From Pyricularia pennisetigena (lineage: Eukaryota; Ascomycota; Sordariomycetes; Magnaporthales; Pyriculariaceae): DNA of 64,000 nt. Of the stretch, positions 1-10,884 are shown in pieces. A program made the translations under genes and the position numbers. Numbering within the stretch: the stretch's first letter is position 1; every line of letters begins with the position of its first letter. The notes beneath the pieces are model-generated. The model had not been told where the DNA came from. It ran no database searches and saw only the letters and a list, made by a program, of their open reading frames with translations. Where the stretch lies: the NCBI RefSeq assembly GCF_004337985.1, contig NC_043742.1, positions 4,016,176 to 4,080,175 on the forward strand, written 5' to 3'.

Positions 1-3000
1 CGTTGACATAGGTCCTGAGCCCCGACCACTGCGGCTTCTCCGCGGTCGTCCTGCCCACTTGGCCGTGCCACTGGCTCGCAGGGAGCGACTTAAAAACGCC
101 GCGCCCGCCCTCGGCCCTCCGCAGCCCGTCGAGCCGCAGCAGCACCTTGAGGATGGCCGTCATGGTGACGCGCACGACGTTCTCGCCGGCGCACCGGTGC
201 GGCCCCAGGCCGAAGAAGGTGTACGAGTCCAGGGGGCGGTCGAGCCTGACGTTTTCCGGGTCCGGGAAGGCGGTCGCATCGTGCGCGGCCGTCGTCAGGT
301 CCACCAGCACAATCGAGCCCCTGGGCAGCTTGACCGTCCGTGTGGTCTCTGCCTGCTCGGGGTTCGGGATGGGCCGGAGGAAGGTCGGGTCCTTGGGGTC
401 CGGCAGGCACGGGACGTTGTCTTGGATTGTTTGGTCCGCGGCTACGAATCGGGGCACGGCCGTCGTGCTGCGGAGGCGGGCGCCTTCAAAGAGACTGTGA
501 TAACAGGCAAGGTCAGTCGGGCCTGGCAGATGTTCCCGGGTTCCAGTCAGCTTCTGACGNNNNNNNNNNNNNNNNNNNNNNNNNNNNNNNNNNNACCTAC
601 TACTTCATCAGCGTGTCGAAAGCTTCAGGGGTGTCCAGGTGGGCGAGACGCTTCATCTCGGGGAGGTGCTCGGCTCCGTCATCCGACATGTAATAGTCTA
701 GACACTGCGCCATGATCTGCGTCTGGTTGGCGGTGCCTGCAGCGATGGAGGGCATAATCTGACCAAAGACGGCCTCCTTGACCGATTTCCCTTGTCCGTA
801 GGCCTCGACCATCCGACGAAGCATGAGGTCGCCGTAGCTCTTCAAGATGGGCGTAGGCGGCAGTTCACCGCCGTTCTGATGTATGCCGCTGCCGTTGGCG
901 GCCTTTCCGACGACGGCCGCATGAGAGTGTTTGAAACTGTGAAAGACGGACCCCATCTCCTCAATGTGCTGCTCGACGAGGGCGCCCAGCTTTTGCGTCG
1001 CGGCACGGGCGTCCTGGCGGAGCTTGAACGACTTGCTCACGTCGTTGTCCCAAAAGATGGGCGAGAAGATGAGCATCAGCGCGCGGAACATGTCGTGGTC
1101 GCTGTAGACGCCGCCCTCCTTGCCCTCGGTCTTGATGGGGAGCGAATACACGGCGGCAAAGAAGCGGGCGTTGGCGAGGCCGATGACGTCGCGAATCACG
1201 TCCACCTCGTGCGTGTGCACCTCGAGATGCGGGCCCTTGTCCTGCACCTTGGCCGAGTAGCGCCTGAGGAGATCCCAGGTCGTGGCTTCGCAGAACCGCC
1301 TAGCCTCGTCCTGCCACGCCTCGGGCGAGAAGATGCACTTGATGAACTGCTCCCTGCTCTGCCGGTTGGCGGACGCGTCGCCAGCAAGCGCGAATCCCAA
1401 CCCCGGATTCTCTCCCGTCGGGTCCTTGGTCAGGAACCCAATGCTCTCGCCCCACACCACCTTGAAGTCCTTTTGGTTGTTGAGGATCTCGACGGCGGCC
1501 GCGTGCGAGCGGATGATGTGCGTCGCTGGCTTGCGCTGCGGCGGCTGCCACGAGTACTTGCCAGAGAGGCCCAGGCTCTCCATGATCTTCTTGTTCTCCG
1601 AGGGTGTCACAAAGGGGAAGTGGGCGTAGATGCTGTTCTGGACGTAGTGGTTCGGGAAGGCGCGGAAGAAGAGCTTGTAGATGACGTTGCCGTTGTCGAC
1701 CGTCTTGTCGGTGGCAGCCTCTTGGTGGCCAAAGTTGGTGAGGTTCCTCGGGGTGTAGTCGACGGTGAAGAAGCGATCGCCCCGGACCAGAGTCACCGCG
1801 TCCGACAGGATCGCCCTGCCCGTCGTCGATGGCGGGCAGAGGCCACTGCCAGGGACGACCACGGGCTTTGGTGCCTCGGCGTTGATGCCGGGGTACAGCT
1901 CGACGGCGTCGGGAGAGCCGTACATCTCGGCCAACAGCTTGGCGACCTTGGGGTCCGGGTTGATGTCTTCAAACCTGTCGTAGCGCTTGAGCCCGATGAA
2001 CTCCCGAAACTCGTTCAGCGTGGCCACGTTCCAGGCGCGGGCCTGGTTCATGCCGAGGATCTCAATGGCACGCATGCAGGCCGGGACATGGTTTGGCCCA
2101 AATGCGCCGGCAACCTCCTCGATCGATTCTTGCATGATCTTGATCAGGCCCTCGTCCTCAAAAGTACCATCCTCCTGGCGCTTCAGACCAGCCAGGGTGC
2201 GCTTCTCCGGCTCGTTTGGAAACGAGGCCTCGAACCTGCCGAGCGCCCCAAAGAACTCGGACAGACTAGCCGTGGCCGGATCCTTGCCGCCGAGCGCCTC
2301 GGTCAACATGTCGGTGGTCCACTTGTCATCGCGCTGTGACATGCCGCAGTGCCACCGATAGATGAGGTTGAACTCCACCGAGACCTGGTTCCCTACCGCC
2401 TCTGGGGTTGGCTTGCTGAGCAAGCTCTTCCCCTCCTCGGTGCGAGGGTCGAGGATCCAGCTGCTGTCCACTCGGTTCAGGTTAAGGATCGTGCGGACGT
2501 AGTCGACCAGAATTATGTTGACGTACAGACCGCAGGTGATGAGCCGCCCGGTCTGGAACAAGTCGTTGTCGTACTTTTCCCAAGCGGCGGTGTCGTCTCC
2601 TGCGGGCTTCTTGAAGCGGTTGCCCTCGTTGATCCTGTTTGCCAAAGGTGTCAGAACTCGTGATTTGGCTATCAAATAGCAAAAGGAGGAGCATTTGAAG
2701 AAAAAGAAGAGAGAAGAAAAAAAAAATCTTTCTCACCTGGCTAGTGACGTGACGACGTAGTTGTGAAATCGATTAAACATAATCAAAAGAACGCCAACAC
2801 CAGGAGGAAACCCGTGAACCCTCTTGGAGCAAAAGGTATCGGGCTTCAGTAGTCCGCCCTTCATGGCCCTCACAGACAGTTGCTCCTGGAGATTTCTGCC
2901 ATAGAGCGGAGAGAGATCGAGGTAGGATGAGGTCAAGTTTATGGAAGGATCCCTCGACGACTTTGACAGGGAAACCAAAAATGTCAGCAAGTGCATCACA

Positions 3001-3755
3001 TCAAAAGACAAACGACTAGGTGGATATGATTCGCGCTCTCTTACGGTTTGGAAAATGTCGTGGGTGATAATAGTCGCAAAGTAAAAGAGCACGCTAGAGA
3101 TCTGGTTCGGATGTGGCCTGAACTTGGTCGGATCTCTCGCCATCAACGTATCGAAGATGGTTTCGGGCGCCGGTGGGTTGGGGTTCTGGTAGACCATGGG
3201 CTTGGCCGACCTTGCATAGTGGCCACCTGCAGTTCCCAGCGTGGGGTTATGGATATTGTTGTTTGAGCCATCGGCCTCACGGAATCTGGCGGTTTGACAG
3301 TCAGTTCAGTCGGAGGACAGCTCGAGTATACCCCATATAGTCGATTGATCCAGGAATAATACATACCGGTATTTCTCACCGAGGCTCGACACAGGAGGAT
3401 GGTCTAGGCTTTCCCATAGTGCCGTGATAAGTCCGTCTGTCACCTTTTTGCCATTGGTCGACGTCGGAGGCAGCTTGGACAGTAACTGGATCAATCGCTC
3501 GAGGAGCAGCTGCTTGTCGTCGTTGACCCCTTTTACGGAGGAATTGAGATAAAGAAGCAGAGTTTCAATATCCTTGAATCCAAGCTTCTGAATGTCCTCG
3601 GCTATATCTGTCTGCTCTTCTCGAGCGCTGTTGCCAGGGACATAGGGGTATTCTGGCTGAGGTGGCTGAGGCTTTCTGAACAACCCTAGAAATGCCCCGA
3701 GCTTTTGGAAGAATGATGATGGAGGGTCAGATGGGCTGCTGCTGTTGGGCGCCAT
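1..3755 (-). CDS. Psi-producing oxygenase / linoleate diol synthase (dioxygenase-P450 fusion), partial at 3' end
   Basis: Bifunctional fatty-acid oxygenase: an N-terminal haem dioxygenase (animal-peroxidase fold) makes a hydroperoxide of an unsaturated C18 acid, and a C-terminal P450-like domain isomerises it to a diol (oxylipin signalling). I read exons 3755-3367, 3285-3045, 2960-2737, 2634-601 and 494-<1, all joining in frame, about 1127 residues before the window edge. Visible motifs: distal-His region THDIF near residue 205, YRWH with catalytic Tyr ~377 and proximal His ~380, the ANQTQ hydroperoxide-isomerase motif near 921-924, and the P450 haem ligand in FGLGPHRCAGE (Cys ~1064). The ATG at 3755 is the first in frame. 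The in-frame TAG at 601-599 spans an exon end: the donor is TA|GTAGGT and the 35-N gap lies in that intron. Because the haem Cys is kept, both activities are plausible. Which diol it makes (5,8-, 7,8- or 10R-type) cannot be told from these motifs alone. Confidence 0.93.
495..600 (-). other. Intron of the oxygenase gene containing an assembly gap
   Basis: The donor is TA|GTAGGT at 600 and the acceptor is TTATCACAG ending at 495. Splicing rebuilds a Tyr codon and continues into an EGARL-type segment usual for the family. Thirty-five Ns (560-594) sit inside, so no coding sequence need be missing. Confidence 0.8.
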
Positions 3756-5651
3756 TTTGTGAATTCTCCCACGGATCAAATATCAAGGCATGCACTCGAG
3801 GATCTTGAGCTGGCGGTCGGTTGACAATAACTGACCAGGTAGACATATATATCCTCACCTAGGGAAATTTAGTCCAAAGAAGGGCTAGGGTTTAAATAGA
3901 GCCAAGGAGGCGTCAGAGTTTAATACTAGCCAGGGCAGCATCAAGGAATCCAAATCCATACAAGATAAGGTACATAACATAGCCAAGGTACCTGGAGCAA
4001 GTCGGCTGAAAAAAAAAAAGACATTCTTGCTCTTCTCAGCCACGACTTTGCCGCAGGCAGTAAGTGATATGACGATGATCCACACCAGGATGGATGCTAC
4101 CATACAACCATTCTGTGCTGTCCATAGAAGCTCATTACGGGCTTGTCGCAGAAGCCTAGGAATACCAACACGTCAGCAATCCAAGCCGAGGCTCCCATCG
4201 GCTTTGCCCGGGCAAGTCATCTTTTTTTCCGTCAGAGATCCTAGGCGTTAGCCTATGATGATGGCTCTGGTTTTCTTCGAGACTAGAGAGGTGATCTACT
4301 GCTGCCTTGCACCGTGTGCCTCAATTGGGGTTCAAACACTGTTACATCTGTGGCCCTTTCGAGTTAGCTGGGAGCCGCGGTGCATAGAAATCACAGCATA
4401 GCACAGCTCAGTCCCGGTGATCCCGTAGGACAAGAAAGGCACGGATACTTGGCACGCGGTACAATTCATAGCTGGATAAACGCCCCCCATGATAGGTCGA
4501 CAAACAAACGAGGGTCTCATGTGAACGAGGTTAACCGATGGGGTCGAGGCCAGTTCGAAGCACACCGGCACGTCCCGAATGGATGGTAACCGGTAGGGCA
4601 GAAAGCACCATGCAGATAGATGCACTGCAGCAGCAGGGATAAATCCACACTGTTCTGTACCTCGAGTTTCTTGAAACAAAATTTAGCCCCCCCAATTTCC
4701 CAGAAGCAAAGCCTATACGAGGTCAACTAGGGCCAATTGTTGAACGAGAATTATGTGTGTAACTACACAGTAACGCGTGGTGGAGACAAGAAGAGAGACG
4801 CAGTACATTAAGGCTGGCGTAATCATTAATATTTCTGGGGTTTGAATATGTAATATGATATTTGGCAGCGAGCTTATTGGTCACCGTACGAAACGTCCTG
4901 ATTGCTTCAGTCGAATCGTGATGTCGTGGCATGGAGTATGGTGGATAGCCAAGGATGTGTTGGTGCATGCTTTCCGTTCATAATCTGTAATTATATCCGG
5001 TAGGTCGTACTTGAGCTGTCATTCTCAGCTGGGCTGGACTCGCTGAGATGTGACTCTAAGCTGACGCTACATGGGTTCATTAATGCATGGCGCTTATTAT
5101 TATTTATTTATTTATTTTTTTTCTTTTTTTTTTTTTTTTTGATGGAATACTTTCTTGCTAGGCGAGCCGGGGTAGTCGGAAAAGTCAGGCTAGTATAGCT
5201 GCTGCAGTACATCGTGTCCATGCTGACTTGAGACCAAGTCGAGTCACAATTGACGTGTCTAGATGCTTAGATATATATACTATTATGTGATTTTTTTTTA
5301 TTGACCAGCCGCGCATGTACACACGCCAAAATGATGTTGGTTGTAGAAATCAAAAGGCCGCCTCTTTGAATTGAAATCATGCATGCCAAGAACTAGGCCG
5401 GTAACTTTTCTTTTCTTCTCACCGGAAGCGTCCGCAAACCACACCAATGATAGCGTCATGCTCCAAGGTAAGGTTAAAATCACTCAAGGCATAGCCACCC
5501 TCGATGAAGCGCTAGAACGTACGACTGCGGCACATACTCTGCCATTCATTCTTGATGCATTGAAACGGGTTGAATGGCTCGGCTCCCCGTTGCAAAAGCA
5601 TATGTGCCGCCGGAACAAACACCGCCGGCCCAACTGCCAAGCCTGCAATCT
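3756..5651. other. Intergenic region, no gene seen
   Basis: Upstream of the oxygenase gene and downstream of the binding-protein gene. Short open frames here lack family features. It contains a (TTTA)n/poly-T stretch around 5101-5140 and scattered AT-rich patches. The oxygenase promoter should lie in the first part (3756-~4300), but no specific site is identifiable. Confidence 0.6.
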
Positions 5652-6700
5652 TTAGGCCACCATCTGCTTCGGCTCCATCCCCTTGCCAGCAGTCAAAACG
5701 CCCGCCTTGCGCAGGATGTTGACGCACTTGTCGACCGTTTCCTCCTTGACGCCATCCGTCTTGGCAGGGAATTTCACCGTGTCCAACCACGCGCGTGCGT
5801 CCTCCTCCGAGTAGTCGAGGGCGGTGCTGATGTACTTGACGGCCTCCTCCTTGTTCTCGTTGAAGTACTTGATGCCCTGGTCCAGCTTGCCCAGCAGGTC
5901 CGTCACCCTGGCGTCTCGCTGGCCACCCGCGAGGAGCTTGGTCGATGCCACAATCTTCCAGCTGCTCCACGGCGTGTAGATCTCACCCACCCGCCGGATC
6001 TCCCCGCTGTCGTAGTACTTCTTGGACGTGAAGTGCTCCCACATGAAGAAGTCTGCCTCGCTCGAGTTGACGGCCTTGCGCAGATTTTCAAACGTGTTGA
6101 GCACCACCGTCTGCGAAAAGGGACTCACGTTAGGCTGGAGCCACCCCTCGCGGTCCGCCAGCACGAACCCCATGACGTAACTGCCGGAACCGATGCGGGA
6201 CACTCCGATTTTGCCGCCCTTGAGTGAGCTGATTGATGTTATATCCGAGCGGTTGGTGCCCGTCGAGATTGCCCAGCCTGGTCGTATTTTGTTTTTTTTT
6301 TTTTTTGTTTTTTTGTTTGGCGCCTGCAGTCAGCATTCTGCCTTTTCACAATTGCTTACTGAACTGTTTTACGCATTTTTTATTTGTCTCCTTCTTCCGT
6401 TTCCACTCCACCCGTTATGTCCACCCGTTTGAACTTACAAAGTGGCGTCTCGACATAAGTGCCCACCAGACGATACCCGCCATCATCCTTGACGTCTTCC
6501 TTTCCCAGGCCGGCAATCCATCCCTCCGTCAGGCCGATACCGACATCGATCTCTGAAGCCCGTATGGCGGTGATCATGTGTCCCGTGCCGGAAGGGAAAG
6601 GGATCAGATCAGCCTGTAGGCCAAAGTGTTGTTGGGCAAAGTGGAGCGGCGTCGAGAAGTGCTCCGGCACAAAGCCAATGCGCAGTGGTGCGATTGCCAT
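5652..6700 (-). CDS. Periplasmic-binding-protein-like (PBP2 fold, Ca3427-like) protein
   Basis: Two exons, 6700-6439 and 6277-5652, joined across a 161-bp intron (donor GTAAGT, acceptor GACCAG) that holds a long homopolymer run. The product is about 295 residues. It starts with a short strand (IAPLRIGFVPEH) and continues through a type-2 solute-binding fold: a glycine-rich GTGHMITAIRASEIDVGIGLTEG segment early, then LKGGKIGVSRIGSGSYVMG in the second half. This is the architecture of the fungal Ca3427 family, related to NMT1/THI5-type pyrimidine-precursor proteins and to bacterial ABC substrate-binding proteins. There is no signal peptide, so it is probably cytosolic. The ligand is unknown; a sulfur- or thiamine-related small molecule is only a guess from fold relatives. 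No transporter gene adjoins it. Confidence 0.75.
6278..6438 (-). other. Intron with a poly-A (sense) tract
   Basis: The intron of the Ca3427-like gene. Its T-rich run on the + strand (6291-6320) lies close to the acceptor on the sense strand as an A-rich tract. Removing it joins PL to CWAIS in frame. Confidence 0.75.
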
Positions 6701-6981
6701 TTTGAGAAGGTGGATGGGGAGTATCGCTGTGAATGGGGTACGGCTGTATGATTAAAGGTATTCTCCGAGGTAGTACTATAACACTATCTCTGATTGATGA
6801 TGAGTACACACGAGTCTGCAAGTTCTGAAGAAAATGTCGCTGACTTGACTGGACTTGGAGGGGCTTATTAATGTCCACGCCACTGTAAATATTCCCACCA
6901 TCAACCAGTGCGGGGTGCATGAGAAGATTCTTATTAAACTCAAAACATGACAATCGCCCAGCGAAATTCGCGCCATGGAAC

Positions 6982-6985
<4 letters not shown>

Positions 6986-7015
<30 letters not shown>
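6986..7015. repeat. Poly-T tract of 30 bases
   Basis: Thirty uninterrupted Ts on the + strand in the spacer between the binding-protein gene and the glycosyltransferase 3' end. The exact length may be unreliable in assembly. Confidence 0.9.
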
Positions 7016-7055
7016 CTTCTTCCCCAAACAGAAAAATCTTTCCTCTACTACTTGA

Positions 7056-7110
7056 GAGTTTAGCTTTGCGGAACCCCCCGTTAGACAGGGGGTCCCGCAA
7101 AGCTAAACTC
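7056..7110. repeat. Near-perfect palindrome (hairpin) at the glycosyltransferase stop codon
   Basis: Arms 7056-7071 and 7095-7110 are perfect 16-bp inverted copies (GAGTTTAGCTTTGCGG). After one mismatch the pairing continues through a C-run/G-run of 6 bp (7073-7078 with 7088-7093), leaving a loop of about 9 bases. The right arm overlaps the TGA stop of the glycosyltransferase by two bases. It could be an RNA hairpin in the 3' UTR, or the fused termini of a short inverted-repeat element. Confidence 0.85.
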
Positions 7111-8539
7111 ACACGTATATCATGATGTGTTTCCGAACTTCCCGGTCAATAGTGTCCTCAAAGTTGTAAAGTTTCAACTGATTCTGCGCGTCATTAACTT
7201 TGTCCCGGTATTGGCTCCCATCCCGCAGCACCTCCAGAAGCGCATTGGCTACCTGCTCCGCTGTCGGCCTGGCGGTCTTGAGATCCAGACCCATCCCGGA
7301 CCAAGCAACCCGTCGCGCGTTTTCCGCCTTGTCCTGCCCCTCTCCAGCCACGATCATGGGCACGCCCTCTGCGATGCCCTGCGAGACCGCCCCGTACCCT
7401 CCATTGTGCACCCAGACGTCGGCGTAGGGGAGCACCGCACCGTACCGGAGGTAGTCGACGACGCCGACGTTTGGAGGCACCGTGCGCACCGAGGGAGGTA
7501 GACTGGCATTCCTCATCCCAAGTATTACCACGAGAAACAGTCTCATGCTTTCCTCTTGGCCCAGCCGAGTCACTGCCTGCAGAGTTGGGACGATCAGCTC
7601 GTTCGCGTCCGCCTCGACGGTCCCCTGAGTCACGACTACTACCTTGCTCCTGGTCGGCTCCCGGGCCGGCAGCTCTGCGTTGGCAACGAAGCGCTTCCAC
7701 CACGGTATATCCCTGACCTCGGCCTCGCTGACACCCCTGCGACCCTTCGGCATAGGCAGACCGATGAATTGAAATCGCCCCGGTGGCCAGTCATCGCGCG
7801 GATATTCGAAGCTCCCCAACCCAAATTGCAGAATCGAGTCGTGGCAGGTGTAGTTGGCACCCTCCAGAAAGAGCTGCTTCGTCCTCCGCCTCCCGCCCGC
7901 CTGCATGATCTTGGCGTCGAGGTACGACCCCATCTCGGCCCCGACGCCCCTGCCCCACTCATCCCACAGCTCCGCGGCCCTGGCCTCCCCGGCCGGCGAA
8001 GGGTCGTACGGCAGCGCGCAGTAGAACGGCGGCTGCAGCCTCGTCCGGATCATGGGCGGCGTCACCGAAACGCAGATGGTCCTGGGCTCGGGCACCCCCG
8101 GCGGGAGCCCCGCGCCGTACTTGAGAGGCAGGATCCCGTGCACAAACGCCTCGCAGATCACCACGACCTGCCTGTCCGCGTCGCGGGCGTGCAGCGCGGA
8201 CAGGACCTCCTTGATGCATTCCCATTGATCCGGGATGGTATCGTAGCACTGCACCCGCGTGTCCGAGAGGATGCGGCGCATGTGGACCGAAACACGCCCA
8301 CCAACGCCATCGCAGAGGGCGGCCTGGGTTCCTACCAGGTCGTTAATGTCCGCCTTGCCTCTGAGCGGGAAGAACTCGCAGCCCGCGGACCCGATCTTGT
8401 CTCTATGGGCCGTAGGACCGATGAATCCAACGTCCCAGCCCTGTGGCAAGAGGGCGCCTGCCACGCTCAGCATCGGCGTTATGTGGCCAGTCAGCGGATG
8501 GCTGAGTATCAGTATGTACGGTTTCCTTTTGTTAGTCAT
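7109..8539 (-). CDS. UDP-glycosyltransferase-like protein (GT1, MGT-type)
   Basis: Single exon, 476 residues, usual length for the family. The N-terminus has a Rossmann strand and the acceptor-domain motif LILSHPLTGHITPMLSVAGAL (residues ~10-30). The C-terminal donor half has VVDYLRYGAVLPYADVWVHNGGYG with the conserved His-Asn-Gly-Gly, followed by EGVPMIVAGEGQDKAENARRV, where the Asp/Gln/Lys end of the nucleotide-sugar site sits. It should transfer a sugar from an NDP donor to a small hydrophobic acceptor. There is no signal peptide or membrane anchor, so it is soluble, as in fungal and bacterial secondary-metabolite glycosyltransferases. It is divergent from the serine hydrolase at 9448 with a 908-bp spacer. 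Acceptor unknown. Confidence 0.85.
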   Translation of the reverse strand: MTNKRKPYILILSHPLTGHITPMLSVAGALLPQGWDVGFIGPTAHRDKIGSAGCEFFPLRGKADINDLVGTQAALCDGVGGRVSVHMRRILSDTRVQCYDTIPDQWECIKEVLSALHARDADRQVVVICEAFVHGILPLKYGAGLPPGVPEPRTICVSVTPPMIRTRLQPPFYCALPYDPSPAGEARAAELWDEWGRGVGAEMGSYLDAKIMQAGGRRRTKQLFLEGANYTCHDSILQFGLGSFEYPRDDWPPGRFQFIGLPMPKGRRGVSEAEVRDIPWWKRFVANAELPAREPTRSKVVVVTQGTVEADANELIVPTLQAVTRLGQEESMRLFLVVILGMRNASLPPSVRTVPPNVGVVDYLRYGAVLPYADVWVHNGGYGAVSQGIAEGVPMIVAGEGQDKAENARRVAWSGMGLDLKTARPTAEQVANALLEVLRDGSQYRDKVNDAQNQLKLYNFEDTIDREVRKHIMIYV

Positions 8540-9447
8540 GGTGACACACTATGTGCCTATAAGACGCCTCTCTTCTCTGTTGAGTTCCCAATTCAAGCCC
8601 CATGTGGTTTAGTCGCTTTTAACCTAGAAAAGGCCACATCTTGCCTGCAACTGCAACATATTAGGCAAGATGAGCCCTAACCCTGTAATGGCAGTTGTAA
8701 AGGTGTAAGTGGCTTGAACCCTTGGCAAACAGCTACAGCTTTCTTCTACAACCTCTGACGAATATTTCATTCTTACCACAAACATTATACAGCAGAATTT
8801 CCCAGAATTTCGAGGAGCTAGACAGTTTGCAAAAGAAGGACTGCGAGCCACATATGGCCTATTTGAGTCATTGTGGCTAGAATTTATGAAAACGAGTATA
8901 TCACACAAGCTCGACAACCGAGATTCCTGTCTTGTATCACGCACATGCGCCTTTGATGCATGTGGGTGGACCGGTTTACCGACTACAGCCCATTTAGGCA
9001 GAGAATGACAAACACGTAGCCTAGTCGAGCACAACAAGCACGGTTTGTTAGTTCGAATCTGTATAGTCTGCGTGGGCCCCGCAGACTTTGGAACGGCCAC
9101 ATAAACCCACGTATAAACGCTTGAATGGTTGTCAACAACAGAAAGTTGGTTACCTCATCTTGACAAAAGATACAAGACATGTTGCATTACCGACCAGCAT
9201 CGGTTCTCGCATGTGTGTCCTCTGTGGAGGCCTCGCAAACTTCGACACGATCACATAGACCTGCAACAAACGTTTTGACGGTTATAGCAGCCGAAGGCGG
9301 CTAATTTGTATCCACCTTGACAAACCCACCTCGCTAGTAATTCGAACGCCTCGCTGTAGTTTAAATGTCGGCCAGCAATTAGCCATTTCGATCTGAAACC
9401 CCTCACTCCTCGTTCCATTTCCTGACAGACACGGGTCACAAGAAATC
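8540..9447. promoter_or_regulatory. Divergent spacer between glycosyltransferase and serine hydrolase
   Basis: Both neighbours start from this 908-bp spacer, so it must hold both promoters. I see no recognisable operator. An open frame at 8624-9100 (-) shows no family features. Two related but strongly diverged blocks lie at ~9067-9170 and ~9218-9325 (separate entry). Confidence 0.45.
9067..9325. repeat. Weak, diverged direct repeat
   Basis: Blocks ~9073-9167 and ~9224-9323 share an ordered series of matches (GTGG, CGCA-ACTT, CACATA-ACC, AAACG-TT, GGTT-T, CTTGACAAA), roughly 60% by eye. This may be an old tandem duplication. The call is tentative. Confidence 0.35.
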
Positions 9448-10653
9448 ATGACTTACGACTTCCCCCAAAAGTACGCCAATGCGGTCGAAGAAGGCCTCAT
9501 TCCTGGCTTTGCACTGCTTGCCGCCAAGAATGACGAGACCATCTACTCCCACGCTGCCGGCGTCCGGTCCCAGTCACAGCTCGGCAACCCAGCCTTCGAT
9601 ATGGACACAGTAGCTGCTATAGCATCTTGCACCAAGCTCATGACAGCGGTCCTGGCCATGCAGGTCGTTCAGGACGGACTCATCGGCCTGGACGATCCCG
9701 AGCAGGTTGCCCGCCTGCTGCCCAAAATGGGCAGCCATGGCGTACTCGAAGGCTTTGATGAAAATACCGACGAGCCCATCATAAAGCCCGTTCAGGTGCC
9801 CATCACTTTGCGGGTGCTCCTGTCACACACGTCGGGTAACGAGTACGACTTGTTCAACCCGGACCTTGCCAAGTGGCGCATGCAACGCGGCGAGCAGCCT
9901 TGGGTGGGCGCGACTGCGGAAGAAAAGACGTCCATGCCTTTGACGTATCAACCCGGCTCGAGCTGGAGATACAGTTCCAGCATGGACCTGACGGGACTGT
10001 TGATCGAGAGACTGACAGGACGGACGCTCGACGAGCTCTTGATTGAGCGCATCCTTCAGCCTCTGGGGATAGCCGAAGGAGAATTTACATTCTCCCCGAA
10101 CAGCTACCCCGGTTCCAAGGCTCGCAAGAGCGACATGAGCACACTGGACGAAAACACTCTGGCCGCGCCGGCCAAAGATCTTCCTGGCTTCGACCAGACG
10201 TTCGGTGCGATGGTCTGCCTCGGCGGTGGCGGTTCGTATGCTACCCCGGCGGCGTATTTTGCATTCATCAAGGCTGTTGCGCGGCGGGACGGCAAGCTGC
10301 TGAACGAGGCGTCGTGGGTTGAAATGTTCCGTCCGCAGCTGGATCAGCAATGCGAAGACTCGCTGAACGCCTGGATCCAGTCATCGCCCTTTGTTTCGCG
10401 GACGGTGGGTATGGGCTTGCCGGATGACCTGCGCAAGTCGTGGAGCTTTGCAGGCATGGTCTGCCTTGAGGGGCGTGAGGGCGTCGTCAATGCTGGGACT
10501 ATCATGTGGGGTGGCGTGATGAGTATAATGTGGTTTATCGATCCCAAGGCCGAGACTTGCGGTACTTGTTTCGTTCAGATCCTGCCGCCTATGGTGCCAT
10601 CTGTCTTGGCTCTTCATCAGGGGTTCAGGCAGGAGGTTTGCGCAAGAGGCTAG
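9448..10653 (+). CDS. Beta-lactamase-fold serine hydrolase / transesterase (EstB/LovD-like)
   Basis: Single exon, 401 residues. Class C beta-lactamase-type active site: the SxxK motif is SCTK (Ser60, Lys63) and the tyrosine motif is YSS at 175-177 within SSWRYSSSMD. The family's LSHTSG segment is at ~125-130. These proteins are serine esterases or acyltransferases in fungi (LovD is a known example) rather than true beta-lactamases. No signal peptide is obvious, so it is probably cytosolic. It is divergent from a glycosyltransferase and followed by an acetyltransferase in the same orientation, which would fit small-molecule tailoring, but no backbone synthase is present in the window. Confidence 0.85.
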   Translation: MTYDFPQKYANAVEEGLIPGFALLAAKNDETIYSHAAGVRSQSQLGNPAFDMDTVAAIASCTKLMTAVLAMQVVQDGLIGLDDPEQVARLLPKMGSHGVLEGFDENTDEPIIKPVQVPITLRVLLSHTSGNEYDLFNPDLAKWRMQRGEQPWVGATAEEKTSMPLTYQPGSSWRYSSSMDLTGLLIERLTGRTLDELLIERILQPLGIAEGEFTFSPNSYPGSKARKSDMSTLDENTLAAPAKDLPGFDQTFGAMVCLGGGGSYATPAAYFAFIKAVARRDGKLLNEASWVEMFRPQLDQQCEDSLNAWIQSSPFVSRTVGMGLPDDLRKSWSFAGMVCLEGREGVVNAGTIMWGGVMSIMWFIDPKAETCGTCFVQILPPMVPSVLALHQGFRQEVCARG

Positions 10654-10884
10654 AGTTATTCCCAGCGTTTGTTTGGTGAGTGCAGGGTAGGCGAGGCTAG
10701 AGTTTGATAGATGCAATCCCTAAAGTGGGCACGACAAGCTGGGAATCCCTGCCCTGTCATTCTCCCGCTTCGTCTGGAGGCTCAGCTGCTCCTAGTCCTC
10801 TAGACACAACGCGCCTCAAATTCACAGCACAAGTCTAGTGAACTTGGTGTTCGGTTTGATTGCAGCCTTTCAAATATCTCAGAA

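Noticed and set aside
599..601. In-frame stop in the oxygenase
   Set aside because: It spans a TA|GTAGGT donor; splicing to 494 gives a Tyr codon and the family's EGARL segment.
792..2339. 515-codon open frame on the + strand
   Set aside because: Antisense shadow of the oxygenase exon; high third-position GC keeps the opposite frame open. No domain features.
7556..8680. 374-codon open frame on the + strand
   Set aside because: Antisense to the glycosyltransferase, which has clear motifs; composition is Arg/Pro/Leu-rich as in shadow frames.
9050..9062. GTTCGAATC tRNA T-loop-like motif
   Set aside because: Flanking sequence does not form a cloverleaf.
8624..9100. 158-codon open frame on the - strand
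   Set aside because: Low-complexity mix with no domain, signal peptide or splice logic.
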